From: DASUBV01 sp035763085 | GTDB lineage: Bacteria > Actinomycetota > Actinomycetes > Streptosporangiales > Streptosporangiaceae | Direction of reading: 5' to 3' | DNA: 37,017 bases | Assembly (NCBI GenBank): GCA_035763085.1 | Contig: DASUBV010000277.1 | Span: 1 to 37,017, forward strand | Part shown: piece after piece, positions 30,656 to 37,017 of the stretch | Position numbering within the stretch: the first letter of the stretch is position 1 | Layout: every line of letters begins with the position of its first letter | Position numbers and translations under genes: made by a program | Notes under the pieces: model-generated | Database searches by the model: none | Seen by the model: only the letters and a program-made list of their open reading frames with translations | What the model was told of the DNA's origin: nothing

Positions 30656-31294
30656 TCAGAAGGCCGCGATGTGCTCCGGGGCGCGCTCGGCCCGGCTGAA
30701 AGCGCGGATGACGGCAGGGGCACCGTGCCGCCGCGTGGCTAGCCGGGCCAGCAGGACGATCACCGCGTCGGCCACCTCGGCCGGGAACACGGGAGTGGGC
30801 AGCCCGACGCTCTGCGCCAGGTCATCGGAGTGCACGGCGATCTCCATCATCCGGGTGACCAGGAAGTCATCCAGCGTCAGCGGCCAGGGACCCCAGGGCA
30901 CCAGGACGACCAGGCCGGGCGGCAAGGCCGGCAGCCGGGCGGCCAGCCGGGCCAGAGTGCCGCGAGCCCTGGCCGTCAGCGCGGCGGGCCCGGCCGCGGC
31001 CTCGGCCGCGCCGCCTTTGCGGACGAACACGTTGGCCTCGTCATCGAGCCCCGCATCGACCCACCGGGACCGGGCGTAGTGCTCCGGAAGCGAGATCGGC
31101 GGGTCGGCGCTGGCCTCGCCGGACAGCACTTCCTCGAGGCTGAAGATCTGCCGGGCCAGGTGACCGGCCAGCGCGCTGACCTGCATCGCGGGCAGCGCGC
31201 TGTCGTGATCCCACTGCCGCGCGACCGCCGCCTCGGCCAGCAGGCCGGTGGCGATCGAGGCCGCCGCGAGATAGCCGTCCCGTGTCCCCTTCAT
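30656..31294 (-). CDS. Maleylpyruvate isomerase family (mycothiol-dependent) protein
   Basis: A 212-residue protein of the actinobacterial DinB/MDMPI fold. Supporting elements are WDHDSALPAMQVSALAGHLARQIF near the N-terminus (the conserved W-x-S-x-L-P-x-M-T-V and the H of GHLAR), and TRMMEIAVHSDDLAQSVGL (about 148-166) with the E...H metal-ligand spacing of this fold. Members use mycothiol as a cofactor or are simply annotated as DUF664-like; the substrate here is unknown. ATG 31294 has GGAGG upstream. It stands alone. Confidence 0.85.
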   Translation of the reverse strand: MKGTRDGYLAAASIATGLLAEAAVARQWDHDSALPAMQVSALAGHLARQIFSLEEVLSGEASADPPISLPEHYARSRWVDAGLDDEANVFVRKGGAAEAAAGPAALTARARGTLARLAARLPALPPGLVVLVPWGPWPLTLDDFLVTRMMEIAVHSDDLAQSVGLPTPVFPAEVADAVIVLLARLATRRHGAPAVIRAFSRAERAPEHIAAF

Positions 31295-31467
31295 CCCGAC
31301 GCCTCCAGATCTGCCGGGCCGGCCCTGCCGGCAGCTACGTCAGCGTATCGGCGGCGGCCCGGCGGCAGTTACCGGTGCGGCACGAGCGAGGCCCGGCAGC
31401 TCCCCGTGCGGCCGTGCCGGGACTTAGCGGATCGCGCGGCCCGGCGGCCCTGTGGTATGCAGGCGGA

Positions 31468-31536
31468 ATGACAGCCGATGCGGCCCGTGCCGGAGATGCT
31501 GACGTGATCGCCGTGCGACCGCGACGGGCCCGGTGA
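31468..31536 (+). CDS. Possible 22-codon leader ORF coupled to arfB
   Basis: ATG 31468 begins MTADAARAGDADVIAV; the TGA overlaps the arfB GTG as GTGA (31533-31536). A weak -10-like TGGTAT lies nine bases upstream. The same frame stays open further upstream to 31282, so the short start is a guess. arfB has no Shine-Dalgarno of its own. Confidence 0.35.
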   Translation: MTADAARAGDADVIAVRPRRAR

Positions 31537-31955
31537 GCCTGGAGGTCACCGCCCGGGGCATTGTCATCCCGCCCGAGGAGCTGTCCTGGCGGTTCTCCCG
31601 GTCAGCCGGCCCCGGCGGGCAGTCGGTCAACACCACCGACAGTCGGGCGGAGCTGTCGTTCAACCTCGCGCAGTCCGCGGCCCTGCCGCCGGTGATGAAG
31701 CAGCGGGCCCTGCGGGCGCTCGGCAGCCGCCTGGCCGGCGGGGTGATCACCGTCACCTCGGCCGAGAACCGCTCGCAGCTGCGCAACCGCGAGGCCGCGG
31801 CGGCCCGGCTGTCCGAGCTGCTCACCGAGGCGACCGCGCCCCCGCCGCCGTCCCGGCGCCCGACCCGGCCGACCCGGGCTTCCCGGGAACGCCGCCTGGC
31901 CGCCAAGCAGCGCCGCTCGGAGGTCAAGCGGCTGCGCCGCTCCACCGATGACTAG
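31533..31955 (+). CDS. arfB: ArfB-type peptidyl-tRNA hydrolase (ribosome rescue)
   Basis: Hydrolyses peptidyl-tRNA on ribosomes stalled without a stop codon. The 140 residues match the family: the release-factor domain has FSRSAGPGGQSVNTTDSRAEL with the catalytic GGQ at 28-30. After a short linker, the basic C-terminal tail (RASRERRLAAKQRRSEVKRLRRS) is the part that occupies the empty mRNA channel. GTG 31533 overlaps a short upstream ORF. It is followed by the Erm-like gene after about 60 bases. Confidence 0.93.
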   Translation: MSLEVTARGIVIPPEELSWRFSRSAGPGGQSVNTTDSRAELSFNLAQSAALPPVMKQRALRALGSRLAGGVITVTSAENRSQLRNREAAAARLSELLTEATAPPPPSRRPTRPTRASRERRLAAKQRRSEVKRLRRSTDD

Positions 31956-32001
31956 CTCGCGGTCCGGCTGTCCGCTGGGCCGTCCGCGCGGCGATGCTCA
32001 G

Positions 32002-32007
32002 TACGCT
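32002..32007 (+). promoter_or_regulatory. Leaderless -10 box ahead of the erm leader ORF
   Basis: TACGCT, six bases before GTG 32014. Same hexamer and spacing style as purS and the HTH_42 gene. Confidence 0.55.
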
Positions 32008-32013
32008 GGGCCG

Positions 32014-32058
32014 GTGCCCGCCGCCGCCCCCGCCGTGCCCGCCTGGTCAGCCAGGTGA
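32014..32058 (+). CDS. Possible 14-codon leader peptide ORF of the erm-like gene
   Basis: GTG 32014 at leaderless distance from TACGCT, encoding MPAAAPAVPAWSAR; the TGA at 32056-32058 overlaps the methyltransferase GTG at 32055. Its last five codons form a hairpin (32040-32057) that contains the downstream start codon. Ribosome occupancy here could therefore control access to the methylase start, as known for classical Erm leader peptides; the arrest itself is speculative. Confidence 0.5.
   Translation: MPAAAPAVPAWSAR
32040..32057 (+). promoter_or_regulatory. Hairpin enclosing the erm-like start codon
   Basis: Arms 32040-32046 and 32051-32057 (CGCCTGG with CCAGGTG, including one G-U pair) around the loop TCAG. 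The whole GTG 32055-32057 lies in the 3' arm. Confidence 0.5.
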
Positions 32059-32861
32059 GCCCGGCCCGCAGCGATCGCGACCGCCGGCGCCGTGAGCTGT
32101 CCCAGAACTACCTGCGCTCGCCGGCTGCGGCGAGCCAGTTCCTGCATGCCGTCGAGGGCATGCCGGACGGCCTGTGCCTGGAGGTCGGGGCCGGCGAGGG
32201 CATCCTGACCGAGCGGCTGGCGGAGATGTTCGGCCAGGTCATCGCCTATGAAGTGGATCCGGGCCCGGCGCAGCGGCTGGCGGCGCGGCTGGCCGGGCGG
32301 CCGAATGTCCGGGTGGTGGCCGGGGATTTCCTGGCCGCGCGGCCGCCGCGTGAGCCGTTCCAGGTGGTGGGCAACGCGCCGTTCTCGGTGACGTCACCGA
32401 TCGTGGACTGGTGCCTGGCGGCTCGCGCGATGACCTCGGCCACGCTGATCACGCAGCTGGAGTACGCCAGGAAGCGGACCGGAGCCTACGGGCGGTGGAG
32501 CCTGCTAACGGTCAGCACCTGGCCGCTGGTGCGCTGGGAGCTGCGCGGCCGGATCGGCCGCGGTCAGTTCCGCCCGGTGCCCCGGGTGGATGCCGGGATC
32601 CTGCATCTCGCGCGGCGCGCGCAACCGCTCATCCCGGCGGCGCGGCTGGGCGCCTACGAGCGTGCCGTGCGGGCCGGCTTCAGCGGGGTGGGCGGGACGC
32701 TGCTGGCATCCCTGCGCCGGGAGTATCCCGCCGGCCGCCTGGCGGCCGGCTTCCGGTCAGCGGGGATCGACCGCGCCGCGGTGGTCGCGTTCGTCAGCCC
32801 GGACCAGTGGGCGGACCTGTTCCGCTACCTGGACCGCGCGCCCGGAGCCGGCTCGCGCTGA
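32055..32861 (+). CDS. erm: Erm-family 23S rRNA adenine-N6 methyltransferase
   Basis: SAM-dependent rRNA methyltransferase of the KsgA/Erm superfamily, 268 residues. It has the Erm-style N-terminus RRRELSQNYLRS, SAM motif I LEVGAGEGILTE (42-53), acidic YEVDP (65-69), DFLA (91-94) and the catalytic motif NAPF in VVGNAPFSVTSPIVDW (104-119). TLITQLEYARKRTGAYGRWSLLT and the GRGQFRPVPRVDAGILHL segment are characteristic of actinobacterial Erm proteins rather than KsgA. By family it would methylate A2058 of 23S rRNA and reduce binding of macrolides, lincosamides and streptogramin B; whether it does so here is untested. GTG 32055 lacks a Shine-Dalgarno and is coupled to a short ORF. No macrolide biosynthesis genes are visible, so it is probably an intrinsic factor. 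Confidence 0.85.
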   Translation: MSPARSDRDRRRRELSQNYLRSPAAASQFLHAVEGMPDGLCLEVGAGEGILTERLAEMFGQVIAYEVDPGPAQRLAARLAGRPNVRVVAGDFLAARPPREPFQVVGNAPFSVTSPIVDWCLAARAMTSATLITQLEYARKRTGAYGRWSLLTVSTWPLVRWELRGRIGRGQFRPVPRVDAGILHLARRAQPLIPAARLGAYERAVRAGFSGVGGTLLASLRREYPAGRLAAGFRSAGIDRAAVVAFVSPDQWADLFRYLDRAPGAGSR

Positions 32862-32889
32862 CCGGCGCCCGGTACCGCTGACCAGTGCC

Positions 32890-32921
32890 GGGGGCGGCCA
32901 TGCAGCAGCCCGGCCGCCCCC
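32890..32921. terminator. Terminator between the erm-like and helicase genes
   Basis: GGGGGCGGCC (32890-32899) and GGCCGCCCCC (32912-32921), a 10-bp perfect stem with a 12-base loop in the 99-base gap between convergent genes. Confidence 0.75.
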
Positions 32922-32960
32922 AGGCGCCGAGCCGGACCCGGGCTCCGGGCCCCGCGCTCT

Positions 32961-34739
32961 CTAACGTGGCTGACCCGACGGGCCCCGCCGCTGGGCCTGC
33001 TGGCTTCGCCGGCCTGGCTGGCCCGGCTGACTCCGCCGGCCTGGCTGGGCCGGGCTCTCCGCCCCCGGCCGCCGCCGCGCCGATCCGGTCCGTCCGTCCC
33101 TGCCCCGCGGGTCCCCGGCCCGCGCGTCCCGCGCCTGGCGCGGCCGGTGCCCGCGCGGCTTAGCCCGGCGCGGAGCCGCGGCCGGCTCGGGAGCCGGAGG
33201 CGGCGGCGGGACCGGGGTGCCTGAGGTCGCGATCTTCCTGACCACCTCGTGCCCCGAAACGACGTGATGCCGGGTGGAGGTGATGCCCGCGGACTGGTGC
33301 AGTCTCTCCACCTCGCGGACCTGGCTCTCCTCGACCAGCGCTACCACCAGGCCGTCGGCTCCGGCCCGGGCGGTCCGGCCCGACCGGTGCAGGTAGTCCT
33401 TGTGGTCGTTCGGCGGGTCGAAGTGCACGACCAGTTCCACGTCATCGACGTGGATGCCGCGCGCGGCGACGTCGGTCGCGACCAGGACCCGCGGGTGGCC
33501 GGCGGCGAATCCCGCCAGCGCGCGCCGGCGCTGGTTCTGGCTCAGGTTGCCGTGGATGGCGGCCGCCTCGACACCCGCCCGGCTGAACTGCCGGGCCAGC
33601 CGGTCGGCGCCGTGCTTGGTCCGCACGAAGAACAGCGTCCTGGCGGGTCGGCTGGCGATCTCGGCCGCCACCGTCACCTTGTCCTGGGCGTCGAGCACCA
33701 GCATGCTGTGCTCGGCCGTGCCGGCCTCGATCTCGGTGGAGGCCACCGCGCACAGCGACGGGTCGCTCAGGTAGGCCGTCACCAGCTGCGCGACGCCCCG
33801 GTCCAGCGTGGCCGAGAATAGCAGCCGCTGAGCGCCGGCCGGCGTCTTGTCCAGGATCTTCGTGACCGCCGGCATGAAGCCGAGATCGGCCATGTGATCG
33901 GCCTCGTCCAGCACCGTGATCTCGATGCCGTCCAGCGTGCAGGCGCCCCGGTCCAGCAAGTCGATCAGCCGGCCGGGCGTCGCCACTACCAGGTCCACGC
34001 CGCGGGCCAGGACGTCGATCTGCCGGGGGATCGAGACCCCGCCGTACACCGTGGTGACGGTGACGCCCAGCACGCGGCCGAGTGGCTGCAGCACGTCCGC
34101 GACCTGGACCGCGAGTTCCCTGGTCGGGACGAGGACGAGGGCGCGCGGCGCCTTCGCCCGCCGCGGTGCCCGGCCGCCGTCCGGCCAGCTGGCCAGCCGG
34201 GCCAGCACGGGCAGCCCGAAGGCGAGCGTCTTGCCCGAGCCGGTCTGGGCCTTGCCCAGGACGTCACGGCCGGCCAGCGCGTCCGGCAGCGCGCGCGACT
34301 GGATCGCGAACGGCTCGCTTATGCCGCGCGCGGCGAGCGCCGCGACCAGGGCGTCCGGCAGGCCCAGCGCCGCGAAGGTCGTCGCCTCGGGCGGCGGTGC
34401 GGCGAGCGCGGCAGCCAGCGCGCGGTCGAGCTCGGCCGCCGGGCCGGCCGGGGCCGACGGCCGGCCGGACGGGCCGGGACCGGCGGCGCCGCGGCGGCGG
34501 CCGGGGCGGCCCTGGCTGCCGGCCCGCTGGCCGCCGCCCCGCGGGCCGGACTGCTGCTTGCGGGGGCGCCGCCGTCCGTCGTCAGGCTGGCCCTCCGGCC
34601 GCCCGGGACGTGACCGCCCTGCTGGCGGCCGCCCGGATGGCGCCGTGCCAGGTGATGACTGACTGGATGACTGACTGGATCGAGTCCGGCCGTGGCCGGG
34701 GTGCCGGGGCGCACGCTGACGCCGGGCATTGTCATGCAA
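32961..34739 (-). CDS. DEAD-box RNA helicase
   Basis: ATP-dependent RNA helicase, 592 residues. A basic disordered N-terminus (1-118) precedes the core: Q motif with Gln147, Walker A AQTGSGKT (164-171), PTRELA (205-210), TPGRLID (254-260), DEAD (278-281), SAT (309-311), then RecA2 with TDVAARGIHVDD and HRSGRTARAG. The C-terminal about 100 residues are Pro/Arg/Gly/Gln-rich, with a nine-residue repeat near the end (QPGRRSQPG-like), a typical RNA-binding tail. Likely roles are ribosome assembly or mRNA decay at low temperature, by family. The TTG start at 34739 has GGAG seven bases upstream; no in-frame ATG or GTG nearby is better placed. Confidence 0.93.
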   Translation of the reverse strand: MHDNARRQRAPRHPGHGRTRSSQSSSQSSPGTAPSGRPPAGRSRPGRPEGQPDDGRRRPRKQQSGPRGGGQRAGSQGRPGRRRGAAGPGPSGRPSAPAGPAAELDRALAAALAAPPPEATTFAALGLPDALVAALAARGISEPFAIQSRALPDALAGRDVLGKAQTGSGKTLAFGLPVLARLASWPDGGRAPRRAKAPRALVLVPTRELAVQVADVLQPLGRVLGVTVTTVYGGVSIPRQIDVLARGVDLVVATPGRLIDLLDRGACTLDGIEITVLDEADHMADLGFMPAVTKILDKTPAGAQRLLFSATLDRGVAQLVTAYLSDPSLCAVASTEIEAGTAEHSMLVLDAQDKVTVAAEIASRPARTLFFVRTKHGADRLARQFSRAGVEAAAIHGNLSQNQRRRALAGFAAGHPRVLVATDVAARGIHVDDVELVVHFDPPNDHKDYLHRSGRTARAGADGLVVALVEESQVREVERLHQSAGITSTRHHVVSGHEVVRKIATSGTPVPPPPPAPEPAAAPRRAKPRGHRPRQARDARAGDPRGRDGRTGSARRRPGAESPAQPGRRSQPGQPGRRSQQAQRRGPSGQPR

Positions 34740-34970
34740 AGTAGGACTCCGTCTGTGCTCAGGGCCGCGTCGCGAGGCAGAGCTCGGGCGTCCGTGCCCC
34801 TGGCAGCGAGATCACCGGGCAGCGAAGCGCATGCAACCGACCGCGCGGGCCGCTCGCCCGCGGGAGTGACGGCAGCAGCCTGCCGCACAGTCCTGAACGC
34901 TATCAGCGTCGGCCGTGTTCCCTCATGTCAGTATTGACCGGGCAAATCCGGCAAGCCTGCCCGCCGGGCC

Positions 34971-35402
34971 TCAGGGGGCGGTGGTCCCGGCCCGGCCGTA
35001 CTTGTCCTCCAGCCGCACGACGTCCTCGCGCCAGCCGGGCGCCGCGGTCGATGCCTCGGCGAAGGTGAGGTCGGTGCTGGCCGTGACCCGGTGCACCACC
35101 CCGGCCGGCAGCCAGATCGTGTCGCCCGGCCCGAACTCCCGCCCGGCCAGCTCGTCGGCGGCCGGCCCGTACTCCACCAGTGCCCGGCCCGCCAGCACGC
35201 TGATCGTCTCGTCCTTCTCGCGGTGGTACTGCAGGCTCAGCGACTTCCCGGCCAGCACGTGGATGATCTTCCCGGCGTACTTCCCGTCCACGGCCGCGAA
35301 GATCAGCTCGTGCCCCCAGGGCTTGTCCTGCCGGGCGGCCTGATAGACCTGCGCTGGCGGGCCGGCCGCTACCGGGCCGCCGCCGGGTGAGGTGGGATTC
35401 AC
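34971..35402 (-). CDS. Cupin-domain protein, sugar-phosphate isomerase-like
   Basis: A 143-residue single-domain cupin. Motif 1 is SLQYHREKDETISVLAG, with His60 and Glu65 but Gln instead of the first His of HxH. Motif 2 is GDTIWLPAGVVHRV with His104. The opening DKPWGHELIFA resembles the metal-site region of type II mannose-6-phosphate isomerases/GDP-mannose pyrophosphorylases, of which this would be the isolated cupin. The substrate is not known and it may be a binding protein. GTG 35402 has AAGGAG eight bases upstream. It lies 150 bases after the aminotransferase on the same strand, possibly cotranscribed. Confidence 0.85.
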   Translation of the reverse strand: MNPTSPGGGPVAAGPPAQVYQAARQDKPWGHELIFAAVDGKYAGKIIHVLAGKSLSLQYHREKDETISVLAGRALVEYGPAADELAGREFGPGDTIWLPAGVVHRVTASTDLTFAEASTAAPGWREDVVRLEDKYGRAGTTAP

Positions 35403-35555
35403 CGCTGGCTCCTTGCTCGCTGCTGCCGCGTTCGCTGCTGCCGCACTCCGGCTCCCATCATGTCGCGATAACGAGCCGCGTGCTGCTGCCGTGCCCGGCC
35501 GGCGAGTCGGGCTCCGCGCCGGCAGCCTGCCCCGGCCGGCCGTCGCCTGCCCGGT

Positions 35556-36728
35556 TCATCCGGCCTGGCCGCCGGCCCTGGCCAGCCGCCCGGCGGCCTC
35601 GGCCAGGATCTCCTCGCGCTTGCAGAACGCGAAGCGGACCTGGCTGCGTCCCGCGGCCTGGTTGTCGTAGAAGACCACGTTGGGGATGGCCACGACGCCG
35701 CAGCGGCCGGGCAGGCTGCGGCAGAAGGACAGGCCGTCACCGTCGCCGAGTCGGGCGATGTCGGTCGTGATGAAGTAGGTCCCGCGCGGCAGGAAGACAT
35801 CAAAGCCGGCGGCGGTCAGCCCGGCGGCCAGCACGTCGCGCTTGCCGCGCAGGCCCGCGGCGAGCCCGGCGTAGAACGCGTCGGCCATGCCCAGGCCGGC
35901 CGCGATCGCGTACTGGAACGGCCCGGAGCTGACGAAGGTCAGGAACTGCTTGGTCGTGCGGACCGCGCTGACCAGCTCCGGCGTCCCGGTGACCCAGCCC
36001 ACCTTCCAGCCGGTGAAGGAGAACGTCTTGCCCGCCGAGCTGATCGTGACGGTCCGCCCGGCCATGCCCGGCAGCGTCGCGATGGGGATGTGCTCGCCCT
36101 CGAAGACGATGTGCTCGTAAACCTCGTCGGTCACCACGAGCAGGTCCCGCTCGACCGCCAGCTGGGCGATGGCGGTCAGCTCCTCGCGGGTGAGCACCAT
36201 GCCGGTCGGGTTATGCGGGGAGTTCAGCAGGAGCAGCCGGGTCCGGCTGGTCACCGCGTCGCGCAGGGCGTCCAGGTCCGGGCGGAACTCCGGCGGCCGC
36301 AGGGTGACGGGCACCCGCGTCGCGCCGGCCATGGCGATGCAGGCCGCGTAGGAGTCGTAGTACGGCTCGAACGCGATGACCTCATCACCCGGCTCGAGCA
36401 GGGCCAGCAGGGCCGCGGCGATGGCCTCGGTCGCCCCGGCGGTCACCAGCACCTCGGTGTCCGGGTCGACCTCCAGGCCGTAGAACCGCTTCTGGTGCGC
36501 CGCGATCGCCTGGCGCAGCTCGGGGACGCCCGGGCCCGGCGGGTACTGGTTGCCGCGGCCGGCCAGCACGGCATCGGCGGCAGCCCGGGCCACCTCGGCG
36601 GGCCCGTCGGTATCGGGGAACCCCTGGCCCAGGTTGATCGAGCCCGTCGAGACCGCCAGCGCGGACATCTCGGCGAAGATCGTGGTGCCCAGCCCGGCCA
36701 GCCGGCGGTTCAGCAGGGGTCGACTCAT
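35556..36728 (-). CDS. Class I/II pyridoxal-phosphate aminotransferase (DapC/kynurenine-aminotransferase-like)
   Basis: PLP-dependent aminotransferase of fold type I, 390 residues from ATG 36728, which has AGGAGAGG upstream. An open frame runs 31 codons further, but the conserved part begins near LAGLGTTIFAEMSALA. Key elements are INLGQGFPD, NQYPPGPG, SPHNPTG (170-176, Asn173), TDEVYEH (Asp201, Tyr204), the Schiff-base Lys234 in SAGKTFSFTGWK, and RFAFCKREE near the end, whose Arg binds the substrate carboxylate. It closely resembles what I remember of Mycobacterium Rv0858c, annotated DapC (N-succinyldiaminopimelate aminotransferase), but the same family includes methionine and kynurenine aminotransferases. 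No lysine-pathway gene is nearby, so the substrate stays open. Confidence 0.9.
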   Translation of the reverse strand: MSRPLLNRRLAGLGTTIFAEMSALAVSTGSINLGQGFPDTDGPAEVARAAADAVLAGRGNQYPPGPGVPELRQAIAAHQKRFYGLEVDPDTEVLVTAGATEAIAAALLALLEPGDEVIAFEPYYDSYAACIAMAGATRVPVTLRPPEFRPDLDALRDAVTSRTRLLLLNSPHNPTGMVLTREELTAIAQLAVERDLLVVTDEVYEHIVFEGEHIPIATLPGMAGRTVTISSAGKTFSFTGWKVGWVTGTPELVSAVRTTKQFLTFVSSGPFQYAIAAGLGMADAFYAGLAAGLRGKRDVLAAGLTAAGFDVFLPRGTYFITTDIARLGDGDGLSFCRSLPGRCGVVAIPNVVFYDNQAAGRSQVRFAFCKREEILAEAAGRLARAGGQAG

Positions 36729-36909
36729 CTGCGCGCCCTCTCCTGCCGCGGGCCGTGCCTGCGGGCCCGCGGCGACGTTCGTGCCTGCCCGACGGGCGTG
36801 ACGATACCCGCCCGGCATCACGGCAGGGCGACGGCCTGCGCGCCGGCGCTGCCGGGGCAGGAGCCGGCGGCCGGCTGGCCAGCGTGACGGCCGGACCAGC
36901 GGCGCCGGG

Positions 36910-37017
36910 TCAGGCCGGCCGCCGGGTGCGATATCCCCGGCCGGCCGGGCGGGCCGCGCGCAGCCGCGCCCAGCCGAGCGGGCCGGATCCGGCGGCCTGC
37001 CGCTCCCGCCACGAGCT
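36910..37017 (-). CDS. Possible C-terminal end of a gene cut by the window
   Basis: A minus-strand frame open from the window edge to a TGA at 36910-36912, reading WRERQAAGSGPLGWARLRAA near its start, with almost all codons ending in G or C. It would be the last 35 codons of a gene upstream of the aminotransferase. Too short to identify, and chance cannot be excluded. I see nothing else in 36729-36909. Confidence 0.3.
   Translation of the reverse strand, partial: SSWRERQAAGSGPLGWARLRAARPAGRGYRTRRPA

Noticed and set aside
31282..31467. Longer version of the arfB upstream ORF
   Set aside because: The frame is open from 31282 but overlaps the promoter region of the divergent gene and shows no family similarity; only the short 3' part is kept as a candidate.
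36728..36821. Thirty-one-residue N-terminal extension of the aminotransferase
   Set aside because: ATG 36728 has a clear ribosome-binding site and starts at the conserved family N-terminus; the extension is Arg/Gly/Ala-rich without similarity.

Overview
The window is a chromosomal segment of a very GC-rich actinomycete. The evidence is strong G/C bias at third codon positions, GTG starts, many ATGA/GTGA overlaps, leaderless -10 boxes (TANNNT) 6-8 bases before start codons, a BldC regulator, a DUF3073 protein, an actinobacterial FadE5-type acyl-CoA dehydrogenase and a protein of the mycothiol-dependent maleylpyruvate isomerase family. The block purM / DUF3073 / amino-acid dehydrogenase / bldC matches the arrangement I remember from Streptomyces. 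The genus cannot be fixed from sequence alone; a streptosporangial or related filamentous actinomycete is my inference. Nearly everything looks like vertically inherited core genome. I see no CRISPR array, complete insertion sequence, phage module, rRNA or tRNA.

Layout. 1-3.6 kb: 3' part of a glutamyl-tRNA synthetase, an SLC13-type permease with no conventional start codon, and an HpcH/HpaI aldolase. 3.8-6.9 kb: a small conserved protein, an LytR-CpsA-Psr cell-wall ligase and an HTH_42 protein carrying the QxQ motif of AlkZ-like DNA glycosylases. 7.1-12.9 kb: a FadE5-like acyl-CoA dehydrogenase convergent with a three-gene branched-chain 2-oxoacid dehydrogenase operon (E1-alpha, E1-beta, E2). 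13.0-21.6 kb: the purine block purS, an RsbW-like ATPase, purQ-purL, a ricin-like membrane protein, a sterol-carrier-like protein and purF-purM. 21.7-24.5 kb: DUF3073, valine/leucine dehydrogenase, a 1-kb leader region, bldC. 25.2-29.1 kb: a large disordered protein and a family-A polymerase-like protein. 29.2-31.3 kb: mscL, a small lipoprotein and a maleylpyruvate isomerase-family protein. 31.5-36.7 kb: arfB, an Erm-type rRNA methyltransferase, a DEAD-box helicase, a cupin and a class I aminotransferase.

The genes serve three main themes. The first is de novo purine synthesis: PurS, PurQ and PurL form the FGAM synthase, and PurF and PurM catalyse steps 1 and 5. The second is branched-chain amino-acid breakdown: the dehydrogenase makes 2-oxo acids, the Bkd complex makes acyl-CoAs, and an acyl-CoA dehydrogenase lies next door. 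The third is translation and RNA: GltX, ArfB, the Erm-like methylase and the DEAD helicase.

The most interesting signals are regulatory or structural. (i) The Erm-like gene is preceded by a leaderless 14-codon ORF whose stop overlaps the erm start (GTGA), and a 7-bp hairpin contains that whole start codon; this is a compact layout compatible with translational attenuation. Similar short coupled ORFs precede purQ and arfB. (ii) Tandem repeats with a period of exactly 15 bp occur at five separate places; one is a row of four DnaA-box-like TGTGGA(T/C) elements inside the permease gene. (iii) PurF, PurL and the RsbW-like ATPase carry unusual low-complexity insertions or extensions. (iv) bldC sits between two long, visibly less GC-rich non-coding regions that contain palindromes and candidate structured RNA.
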